In this document: positions 33,369-40,653 of the stretch, in pieces
Numbering within the stretch: the first letter of the stretch is position 1
How the letters are laid out: every line of letters starts with the position of its first letter
Source of the DNA: JAEUKA01 sp035340095
GTDB taxonomy: Bacteria > Myxococcota_A > Polyangia > Palsa-1104 > JAEUJZ01
Assembly (NCBI GenBank): GCA_035340095.1
Contig: DAORGN010000001.1
Coordinates: 1 to 64,000 of the forward strand
Direction of reading: 5' to 3'
Length of the DNA stretch: 64,000 nucleotides
Notes under the pieces: model-generated
The model's database searches: none
What the model saw: the letters and a program-made list of their open reading frames with translations, nothing else
Told to the model about the DNA's origin: nothing
Translations under genes and position numbers: made by a program

Positions 33369-34906
33369 GTGATCTTTTGCGCAACCTGATTGCGTTTGCG
33401 CAAGACACCGAGGGGAAAGTGCGTGAGCTGAGCCTGGCCCCGCGACCGGAATCGCTTGGGCGGGTGATTGCGATTGCCGATGGCGTGGTGCACGTTTCCG
33501 GGCTTCCCGAAGCGCAGCTTGGCGAAGTGCTGCGCTTTGCTTCGGGAACGATGGGGCTGGTCGTCGTGCTAGATGAAGACCAGATCGGCTGTGTGCTGCT
33601 CGGCAAACAAGAAGGCATTTTGGCTGGCTCGTCGGTTCGCGGGACGGGCCAGGTGCTGGATGTTCCAGTCGGTGAGGAGCTGCTCGGACGGGTGGTTGAT
33701 CCGCTGGGACTGCCGCTCGATGGTGGGCCGAAGATCGAGGCGCGGCATCACCTGCCGATCGAGCGGCCCGCACCGGGGATTACCCAGCGTCAGCCAGTGA
33801 CGGAACCGCTGCACACCGGGATCACGGCGATTGACGCGATGCTTCCGCTCGGACGGGGGCAGCGTGAGCTTATCATCGGCGATCGTTTCACAGGCAAGAC
33901 CGCGATTGCCGTCGATGCCATCCTGAGTCAAAACAGCACCGACGTGATCTGTATCTATGCCGCGATAGGTCAGCGCGCTTCGTCGGTGAGCCAGGCTGTC
34001 GCCGCGATTCGAGAGCGCGGGCCCAAGTCGCGCACGATTTGTGTGGTCGCTGCTTCCGACGCTGCTGCGGGGCTTCAGTGGATGGCTCCGTATGCCGCGT
34101 GCGCGATGGCCGAGTATTTTAGCGAGCGTGGTGGGCATGTGCTGCTGGTGCTCGACGACCTAACCAAGCACGCGCAGATTCATCGCCAGGTCGCGCTGCT
34201 TTTGCGTCAGCCACCGGGACGCGAGGCCTATCCCGGAGATGTCTTTTATTTGCATTCGCGACTGCTCGAACGGGCGGCGAAGATGTCGACGGATCGTGGG
34301 GGCGGGTCGCTGACGACACTGCCGATTGCCGAGACGCTGGCTGGCAACCTGTCGAGCTACATTCCGACCAACCTGATCTCGATCACCGACGGTCAGATAT
34401 TTCTTGAACCACGGCTTTTCAACGAAGGACAAAAGCCCGCAATTGATGTAGGCAAGAGCGTGTCTCGGGTGGGTGGAAAGACCCAGCTTGCGGTGATGCG
34501 CAAGGTCAGCGAAAAGCTTCGTCTGGGATATGCGCAGTTTCTGGAACTGGAGGTATTCACCCGTTTCGGCGGCGCGATGGATGAGCGGACGCAGAAAGTG
34601 ATCGAGCGCGGGCGACGGGTTCGGGCCGCGCTGCTGCAGCCGCAGTTTCAGCCTCTTTCAACGGCGCATCAGGTTGCGCTTTTGCAGGCAATCGACGACG
34701 GACTGCTGGATGGGCTGCCGACCTCTGCGGTTGGGCTGTATCGCGACGCGCTGGGGACGCTTTTGGCCGAAGAACACAAGCTTTTGGCGTTGCGGATCGA
34801 GCAAGGCAGCGTTCTTTCAGAGCCAGAACAAAAACAGCTGGGAGAGGTGCTGCGGGCGGCTCTTTTGCGGGTCAATGCCAACGAGGGCAAGGATGTTCGG
34901 GGCTGA
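33365..34906 (+). CDS. atpA: F-type (N-ATPase) ATP synthase subunit alpha
   Basis: A 513-residue non-catalytic nucleotide-binding subunit of F1. The P-loop is GDRFTGKTAIAVD, and the signature PAIDVGKSVSRVGGKTQ region contains the arginine finger that reaches the catalytic site of beta. The ATG at 33365 overlaps the atpF stop (ATGA). Length and motif order are normal. It overlaps atpG by 14 bp. Confidence 0.96.
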   Translation: MSDLLRNLIAFAQDTEGKVRELSLAPRPESLGRVIAIADGVVHVSGLPEAQLGEVLRFASGTMGLVVVLDEDQIGCVLLGKQEGILAGSSVRGTGQVLDVPVGEELLGRVVDPLGLPLDGGPKIEARHHLPIERPAPGITQRQPVTEPLHTGITAIDAMLPLGRGQRELIIGDRFTGKTAIAVDAILSQNSTDVICIYAAIGQRASSVSQAVAAIRERGPKSRTICVVAASDAAAGLQWMAPYAACAMAEYFSERGGHVLLVLDDLTKHAQIHRQVALLLRQPPGREAYPGDVFYLHSRLLERAAKMSTDRGGGSLTTLPIAETLAGNLSSYIPTNLISITDGQIFLEPRLFNEGQKPAIDVGKSVSRVGGKTQLAVMRKVSEKLRLGYAQFLELEVFTRFGGAMDERTQKVIERGRRVRAALLQPQFQPLSTAHQVALLQAIDDGLLDGLPTSAVGLYRDALGTLLAEEHKLLALRIEQGSVLSEPEQKQLGEVLRAALLRVNANEGKDVRG

Positions 34907-35750
34907 TCTGGCTGCGCGGATTCGGACCGTGCAGCAGCTCGGGGATCTGACCCAAGCCATGCGGCAGCTTGCGGCGGCACGGCAAAGGCAAGCGGCGGAA
35001 AACTTTGCTGGGCTGGAGCGGTATGCTGCCGCAACGCTGTCGGCACTTCAGCGAGGGCTGGCGCTTTTGTCGAAGCAGCAAAGTGCACCAAAACAAAGCG
35101 GGACTTCGCAGCGGCTTTTGGTCGTTTGCCTGTCGGAACATTGCTTTGTCGGCGCGCTCAACGAAACGCTGGTCAGCAAAGTGGTCCATGTGATGGCGGA
35201 AGCGCCGTCCCAGCTGTTTGTCTTGGGCAAGCGGGGACTTCGGCACGTCGAAGAACGTGGTCTTTCAGCCCATGAAACAGCGAGCATGCCGACGACGCTT
35301 GGTTCGGTCTCGCGCACGGCCAGTGATTTGGTCGAGCGGCTGTTTGATCGGGTTTCGAGCGGCGAAGTGGCCGAGATAGAAGTCGTGTTTGCCCGGCTGC
35401 GCGGTTCGGTAAGCTACGAACCGATTTGTCAGCGCCTGTTTCCGCCGCATGTGTTGCCGGCGGCTTACGATGGTGAGCCGCCTTTGCATACGCTGCCGGT
35501 GGAAAAACTGACGGCGCGGCTTTTGGAAGAGTATGTCTTTGCGCAGGTGACGTGGATGATTGCCTCGGCGTTTGCGTGTGAGCAGGCGGCGCGCTTTTCT
35601 GCGATGGATGCATCGCATCGCAACCTGCAAGAGCAGCTTGGAGAGCTGCGTCAGCAAGAGCGAGCCGAACGACAAGACAGCATCACCAGCGAAATTCTGG
35701 AAGTTGCGACGGCGAGCTCGCTGCTTGCGGAGTCACATCATGACAAATGA
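34893..35750 (+). CDS. atpG: F-type (N-ATPase) ATP synthase subunit gamma
   Basis: A 285-residue central-stalk subunit. The N-terminal helix (LAARIRTVQQLGDLTQAMRQLAAARQRQA) and the C-terminal helix with ASAFACEQAARFSAMDASHRNLQEQL form the coiled coil that turns inside F1. Both are recognisable, although the sequence is more divergent than classical gamma, as is usual in N-ATPases. The start is the ATG at 34893 inside the end of atpA. It overlaps atpD by 11 bp. Confidence 0.92.
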   Translation: MFGADLAARIRTVQQLGDLTQAMRQLAAARQRQAAENFAGLERYAAATLSALQRGLALLSKQQSAPKQSGTSQRLLVVCLSEHCFVGALNETLVSKVVHVMAEAPSQLFVLGKRGLRHVEERGLSAHETASMPTTLGSVSRTASDLVERLFDRVSSGEVAEIEVVFARLRGSVSYEPICQRLFPPHVLPAAYDGEPPLHTLPVEKLTARLLEEYVFAQVTWMIASAFACEQAARFSAMDASHRNLQEQLGELRQQERAERQDSITSEILEVATASSLLAESHHDK

Positions 35751-37122
35751 CGGTGTGATCGTTCGCGTCCGCGGATCGGTCGTTGACGTTCGTTTTCAAA
35801 GCGGCGAGCTGCCAGCGATTGGTGAAGCGCTTACAGTGAAGCTGGGCGGACGGACGCTGATGCTGGAAGTGCAGCAACACAGCGACGTCGGGCAAGTGCG
35901 CTGCGTTTCACTGGATTACACAGAAGGGCTTCGACGCGGCCAGAGCGCGCAGCGGACCGGGGCCTGCATTCATGTACCCGTCGGTGAAAACATGCTCGGT
36001 CGGCTGTGCAACGTCCTGGGCGCACCGATCGACAACTTGCCACCACCTGCGGAAGCGACGCCACGGAGGCCCATCTATCGGGCGGCCCCGCCTTTGCGCA
36101 CCGAAGGCCAAGCACCCGAGCTGTTTTTCACCGGGATCAAAGTCATCGATCTGCTTCTGCCGCTGCGACGTGGTGGCAAAGCGGGGCTGTTTGGTGGCGC
36201 GGGCGTCGGCAAGACCGTGCTGCTGATGGAGCTGATTCGCGCGACGGTGCAGACGCATGGCGGCGTGTCGGTGTTCGCTGGGATCGGCGAGCGATCACGC
36301 GAGGGCAATGAGCTGTGGCTCGACATGCAGCAGTCGGGTGTTTTGAAGAACACGACGCTGGTGTTTGGCCAGATGAACGAACCACCGGGGGCGCGCTGGC
36401 GGGTTGGTCTTACCGCGCTGACTGTGGCTGAGTTTTTTCGTGATGAGCGCAAGCGGGACGTTTTGCTGCTGATCGACAACGTGTTTCGCTTCATCCAGGC
36501 AGGCGGCGAAGTGTCCGGGCTTTTGGGTCGGCTGCCGTCGCGGGTCGGCTACCAACCGACGATGGCGACTGAAGTGGCGGAATTTGAAGAGCGCATCACG
36601 TCGGTCGCGGGCGCTGCGGTGACGTCGATCCAGGCGGTCTATGTTCCTGCAGACGATTTGACAGACCCGGCGGTGGCGCAGCTTTTTTCGCATCTGGATG
36701 CCAGCCTGGTGCTGTCGCGCAAGCTCGCGTCCGAAGGCATTTATCCCGCGGTTGATCCGCTGGCATCGTCGTCGAATCTGCTGGACCCGCGGCTTGTCGG
36801 GGTCGACCACTACCGAATCGCCGAAGCGGTGCGCAAGACGCTCGCGCAGTATCGCGAACTGCAAGACATCATCGCGATGCTGGGACTTGAAGAACTGTCG
36901 CAAGAAGACCGGCTGACGGTGGCGCGGGCTCGTCGGCTGCAGCGTTTTTTGACCCAGCCATTTCTGGTGACAGAGGCTTTTACCGGACGGGGGGGGCGGA
37001 CGGTGCCGCTTGCAGAGACGCTTTCTGGCTGCAAAGCCATCCTGGCGGGCGAGTGTGATGCGTGGCCCGAGAGTGCCTTCTATATGGTCGGTGCTCTCGA
37101 TGAAGCGAAGAATCGGCTGTAA
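35740..37122 (+). CDS. atpD: F-type (N-ATPase) ATP synthase subunit beta
   Basis: A 460-residue catalytic subunit of F1. The P-loop GGAGVGKTVLLMELI, the catalytic Glu region AGIGERSREGNELW, and DNVFRFIQAGGEVSGLLGRLPSRVGYQPT are intact. It is the last gene of the operon, whereas in the usual N-ATPase operon atpD comes first, followed by atpC (epsilon). No epsilon gene follows here: after 9 bp a minus-strand membrane protein gene ends. Confidence 0.96.
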   Translation: MTNDGVIVRVRGSVVDVRFQSGELPAIGEALTVKLGGRTLMLEVQQHSDVGQVRCVSLDYTEGLRRGQSAQRTGACIHVPVGENMLGRLCNVLGAPIDNLPPPAEATPRRPIYRAAPPLRTEGQAPELFFTGIKVIDLLLPLRRGGKAGLFGGAGVGKTVLLMELIRATVQTHGGVSVFAGIGERSREGNELWLDMQQSGVLKNTTLVFGQMNEPPGARWRVGLTALTVAEFFRDERKRDVLLLIDNVFRFIQAGGEVSGLLGRLPSRVGYQPTMATEVAEFEERITSVAGAAVTSIQAVYVPADDLTDPAVAQLFSHLDASLVLSRKLASEGIYPAVDPLASSSNLLDPRLVGVDHYRIAEAVRKTLAQYRELQDIIAMLGLEELSQEDRLTVARARRLQRFLTQPFLVTEAFTGRGGRTVPLAETLSGCKAILAGECDAWPESAFYMVGALDEAKNRL

Positions 37123-37131
37123 TCGCCGATC

Positions 37132-37482
37132 TTAGGTGGCGAGCAAGCGGGACAAGCGGCGTTCGCCCATGACCCACTGCGGCACAGCCACAGCCAGCAA
37201 AAGAATCGCCGAAAGGCAGTAACTAATCCCGCGCTCCGTCGAGTCGAGTCCCGGACCAAGCTGTTCGGCCTGTTGCTGCATTGCGGCAAGAAGAAAGTAG
37301 GCAAGTCCGATCAAAAACACGATCCAAGCGACAGCGCTGATGAAGATACCTGAATATTTTTGCAGTGTACCGGACCGGTATCCGAGCGAAATGGCGCGTA
37401 TATCATTACGCACTGCGAATGAAGTTACACGGGTACTGCGTAACCCAGGTTGCGCTGTCAGAGCGTGTTGTTCTGCTTGCAT
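37132..37482 (-). CDS. Small two-helix inner-membrane protein
   Basis: A 116-residue protein with two transmembrane helices, at about residues 47-67 (ISAVAWIVFLIGLAYFLLAA) and 87-106 (YCLSAILLLAVAVPQWVM), separated by a short polar loop. The layout is like YiaA/YiaB-type membrane proteins, but the match is too weak for a family call. A GGAG site lies about 8 nt before ATG 37482. It is convergent with atpD, 9 bp apart. Confidence 0.65.
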   Translation of the reverse strand: MQAEQHALTAQPGLRSTRVTSFAVRNDIRAISLGYRSGTLQKYSGIFISAVAWIVFLIGLAYFLLAAMQQQAEQLGPGLDSTERGISYCLSAILLLAVAVPQWVMGERRLSRLLAT

Positions 37483-37633
37483 GGTCAGGCTCCGTGCTTG
37501 CCGACTTTTGATTGAAATGCTTGCAAGCCAAGGGCCAAGGCGATGCGCCTAGCAGCGACGGAAAAGCGAACAGTAGAGCAGGACGAAACGGGCGGGCGAT
37601 TTCACAACGCGGCGCGTCAGAGCTTCTGGGGGA

Positions 37634-38629
37634 TTACTGGAAAATTTCTGCGACTGGGCGGCCCGAGATGCGGGTGAGCGGAGACAGACCAAGCACCGCG
37701 AGCGCAGTCGCCGCGGTATCCATCGTCGATATGTTCGATCGAATGTGATAGCCGCGACGGACACCGGGGCCAGATGCGATCCATGGGATCTCTCGATCGC
37801 TCGGCAGGGCGCCCGTATGACCACGCGCGTGGCCACCATGATCTGCCGACACAATGACCAGCGTGTCGTCGAGCATGTTCGCCTCTTGCAGTGCGCGATA
37901 AATGGTTCCAAGACAGGCATCTGAGGCGAGCGCAGCCTTGCGATAGCTGGCCGTCATCCAGCCATCGGAGTGACCTGCCTCGTCTGGGTCAGAGAAATGG
38001 ACGAACAAAAGACCGGGCTTTTCTTTGGTCAAGTAGCGAGCTGCTTCGTCGCTGACTTTCTTGCAGTAGTAACCGGGGCGCGCGAACACGTCGACGGTGC
38101 CTTCGGGCATGATGTGGCGAAGCTTGGGCTTGCCGACAAACGCGGCGGTTTTTAGTCCACCCTCTTCGGCGGCTTGAAAGATCGTCGGGACGCGGATGTA
38201 GCCACGGGTTTTCAGCCAGGTGTTCCACGTCAGTCCATGTTGATCGACATCGACGCCCGATAGCATCGAGGCATGAGACGGCAGCGTCGATGCCGTTCGG
38301 ATTGTGCGCGCTTTCCAGGTAAACGATCCGTTGCGATAGAGCTGCTCGTGCCAGTACATGTTCTGGCCATAGATCAGATCGGGTCGCATGCCGTCTTCGC
38401 TGATGATGACGACGTGACGTACACCGGGTGGATGCTCTAGCCCAACCGATGCAACGGGATGAGGTTGCGACTGCACAGGCACAGGCTTGGCGATCGGCAT
38501 GGTGCTGGATGTCGCGGGGGCCGCGTGGGCCGTCGACTCTTTGCTGGGAAGTCGAAATACCGACGACGACAAGAGCAATCCGAGAGTGCTCACGGTTGCT
38601 AGCCGGTAGACGCTGTGCCTTCTGCGCAT
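37634..38629 (-). CDS. Alkaline-phosphatase-superfamily phosphodiesterase/pyrophosphatase
   Basis: A 331-residue exported enzyme of the type I phosphodiesterase/nucleotide pyrophosphatase family. A signal-anchor occupies the first 25 residues, followed by a Pro/Ser-rich linker. Metal and nucleophile motifs are in order: Asp in IISEDGMRPDLIYG, the nucleophilic Thr in TASTLPSHASMLSG, Asp and His in SDPDEAGHSDG, and the Asp-His pair in VSADHGGHARGH with a final His (GHTGA). All ligands appear present. The substrate is unknown. It is divergent from the MFS gene at 38771. Confidence 0.88.
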   Translation of the reverse strand: MRRRHSVYRLATVSTLGLLLSSSVFRLPSKESTAHAAPATSSTMPIAKPVPVQSQPHPVASVGLEHPPGVRHVVIISEDGMRPDLIYGQNMYWHEQLYRNGSFTWKARTIRTASTLPSHASMLSGVDVDQHGLTWNTWLKTRGYIRVPTIFQAAEEGGLKTAAFVGKPKLRHIMPEGTVDVFARPGYYCKKVSDEAARYLTKEKPGLLFVHFSDPDEAGHSDGWMTASYRKAALASDACLGTIYRALQEANMLDDTLVIVSADHGGHARGHTGALPSDREIPWIASGPGVRRGYHIRSNISTMDTAATALAVLGLSPLTRISGRPVAEIFQ

Positions 38630-38770
38630 GAATTTAGGTTACCGTCAAGAAGGCTCCAAATACAACTACATCCGCATGCCGAAAGTTCGCGAAACAGCTT
38701 TGGCTTTTGGCGCAAGCCGGCCAAGATCATCTCGCGCTTTCAATGTTTGGGGAGGGTGAGAGACTTCGCG

Positions 38771-40069
38771 ATGGAAACCGGCGAGACAAACCGCGGCGGG
38801 GATGCGTCCCGCCATCTTGCGAGCGAGCCGCGGCTGCGACCTCCCGTGGGCGGGAGCTATCTTGGACTTTTGTGGCACAACCGCGACTTTCGCGCCGTGT
38901 ATCTGGCGAGCCTGATCAGCCTGGGCGGCGACTGGTTCATGATGGTTGCTTTGTACGATCTGGTATTGAGCCAGACGGGCAGTGCGACGCTGATTTCGGT
39001 GATCAACCTGTGCTTGGGTCTGCCGGCGCTGCTGGTGACACCGTGGGCGGGCAGTCTGATCGACAAGACGGATCGCCGCAAGCTGATGGTGACGGTGGAC
39101 CTCCTGCGCGCCGGCCTGGCGCTGATTCCTATCTTGGTGGTGTCGCCCAAGCTTCTGCCGCTCGCGTTTTTGGCAGTGGCGTGTCTGTCCGCTGGATCGG
39201 GCTTTTTTGATCCGGCAGCGGAAGCGGCGGCGCCAAACATCGTGGCACCCGAAGACTTGGGACGTGCCAACGCACTGCTCGGATCGGCGTGGGGCACGAT
39301 GCTGATGGTCGGTTCGGCAGTTGGTGGACTGGTCGCAACCTATCTGGGTCGCAACGTCGCGTTTGCGCTCAATGGGCTAAGCTTCTTTGTTTCGGCGGTG
39401 CTGCTGTGGCGCATCAAGCTGAACTTTTCAGAACATTCACACCACACGGCACCACAGACGACGCTGCGCGAGTCTCTTTCTGAAGCGGTGACGTTTGTGA
39501 AGTCGCGACCCCAGGTGATGGCGCTGCTGAGCGGCAAAGGACTGCTTGGGCTGACGCTTGGTCTGACGTCGCTGCTTTCGGTGTTTGGCGAAAAGGTGTT
39601 TTTGCGCGGCTCAGAGGGAATCGCGAAGCTGTTTGTTGCGCGTGGCCTGGGCGCGGTGGTCGGTCCGTTTGTGCTGTTTGCCTTGCTGCAGCGCTCATCG
39701 CTGCGAACGTTGGCGATCGGACCGTGCATGATGGTGTACTCGCTCGGGTACTGTTTTTTGTCGAAAAGTCCGTCGCTGGAATGGGCGATGGTGCCGATTG
39801 TGCTGGGTCACATGGGCGGCGGTGCGATGTGGCAAGCGACGACCTACGCGATGCAGGAATCGGTGCCAGACGCACTGCGCGGGCGGGTGTTTTCTTTTGA
39901 TCAGGCGATTTTGGGTGTGACCTATTCGCTGTCGACGATGGGGGTTGGGCTGCTCGTCGATAGGCAGGGCGCGCGGCCAGTGTTCTTTGTGCTGTCGCTT
40001 GTGTTCACGCTGCTGGGCCTTTTGCTGTTTGTTGTGACTCGTCGCTTGTGGCAGACCCACAGAGTGTGA
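38771..40069 (+). CDS. MFS exporter (MFS_3/enterobactin-exporter-like)
   Basis: A 432-residue membrane protein with about 12 helices. The DFRAVYLASLISLGGDWFMMVALYDLVLSQTGSA start and the GSLIDKTDRRKLMVTVDLLRAGLALIPI loop (a GxxxDxxxRR variant) are typical of the MFS_3 group, which exports siderophores, macrolides and similar compounds. Asn in FDPAAEAAAPNIV and the central QEVPDxLRGRVFS-like stretch (QESVPDALRGRVFSFDQAI) support this. The open frame extends upstream to 38615, but ATG 38771 fits the family start. Confidence 0.88.
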   Translation: METGETNRGGDASRHLASEPRLRPPVGGSYLGLLWHNRDFRAVYLASLISLGGDWFMMVALYDLVLSQTGSATLISVINLCLGLPALLVTPWAGSLIDKTDRRKLMVTVDLLRAGLALIPILVVSPKLLPLAFLAVACLSAGSGFFDPAAEAAAPNIVAPEDLGRANALLGSAWGTMLMVGSAVGGLVATYLGRNVAFALNGLSFFVSAVLLWRIKLNFSEHSHHTAPQTTLRESLSEAVTFVKSRPQVMALLSGKGLLGLTLGLTSLLSVFGEKVFLRGSEGIAKLFVARGLGAVVGPFVLFALLQRSSLRTLAIGPCMMVYSLGYCFLSKSPSLEWAMVPIVLGHMGGGAMWQATTYAMQESVPDALRGRVFSFDQAILGVTYSLSTMGVGLLVDRQGARPVFFVLSLVFTLLGLLLFVVTRRLWQTHRV

Positions 40070-40092
40070 CCATGTAGGACAACGTAAGATTT

Positions 40093-40121
40093 TTGACTTC
40101 CTTGTCACACCGAAGTAGTGT
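40093..40121 (+). promoter_or_regulatory. Predicted sigma-70 promoter of the PilZ gene
   Basis: TTGACT (40093-40098) and TAGTGT (40116-40121) are separated by 17 bp. The -10 box ends only 6 bp before ATG 40128, so the transcript would start at or within the start codon (leaderless), unless translation begins further in. Confidence 0.5.
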
Positions 40122-40127
40122 GGACCC

Positions 40128-40646
40128 ATGAAGCCCACGCTTTCCTCTGCCAAGCCCGCGGAAACCTCGTCTCGCCGTCCAGTTTCGGGCCGTCCAGTTT
40201 CGGGCCGTCCTGCTTCGGGTCGTCCAGTTTCGGGTCGTCCGCTCACTGTCCGGGAAACCCGCGCGCATGTTCCTTCGGGTCCGACTCGGGTGGAAAAGCG
40301 TCGCAGCATGCGCTTTGACAAAGCGTTCCCGGTGGCGCTGCGCAGCGATGCGTTTGGTGAAATTTCGGCGATTGCGCGCAATGTTTCGACCGGCGGCATG
40401 ATGGTCGAAGTACGCGAACCACTGCCGCTTGGGACACAGGTGCTGGTCTACTTTTCGCTGCCGGATTCCCATGTGCGCGTGACGGCTCGTGGCGAAGTGA
40501 AGAACCACTACTTCCTGAACTTCGCGGATGGCAAAGGGGGAGTGCGGGCGCTGTCCGGAATGGGTCTGCGCTTTTCTTCGTTTGAGAGTGATTCCGACCT
40601 GACGTTGGGAATGGGAATCAACCGGCTGCGCACCGTCCTGCACTAA
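40128..40646 (+). CDS. PilZ-domain protein
   Basis: A 172-residue protein whose residues about 58-165 form a PilZ domain, the usual bacterial cyclic-di-GMP receptor. The two ligand motifs are present: RRSMR (RxxxR form) at the domain start and NVSTGG (D/NxSxxG) about 25 residues later. The N-terminal 55 residues are low complexity, with four copies of the pentapeptide RPVSG or RPASG. No ribosome-binding site precedes ATG 40128; a GTG at 40290, just before the domain, is an alternative start. It is convergent with the Mg2+ ATPase gene, 7 bp apart. Confidence 0.85.
   Translation: MKPTLSSAKPAETSSRRPVSGRPVSGRPASGRPVSGRPLTVRETRAHVPSGPTRVEKRRSMRFDKAFPVALRSDAFGEISAIARNVSTGGMMVEVREPLPLGTQVLVYFSLPDSHVRVTARGEVKNHYFLNFADGKGGVRALSGMGLRFSSFESDSDLTLGMGINRLRTVLH
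40176..40235 (+). repeat. Four 15-bp tandem repeats inside the PilZ gene
   Basis: The unit CGTCCAGTTTCGGGC occurs four times head to tail (40176, 40191, 40206, 40221), with two or three base changes, followed by a partial copy. It encodes RPVSG repeats. Repeat number could change by replication slippage without breaking the frame. Confidence 0.9.
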
Positions 40647-40653
40647 GCAGCAA

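Noticed and set aside
31428..37122. Ordinary H+ F1Fo ATP synthase operon
   Set aside because: Presence of AtpR, absence of a separate delta gene and the extended b subunit place it with N-ATPases.
40176..40235. CRISPR-like short repeats
   Set aside because: The units are contiguous, 15 bp, in frame and without spacers; they encode a pentapeptide repeat.
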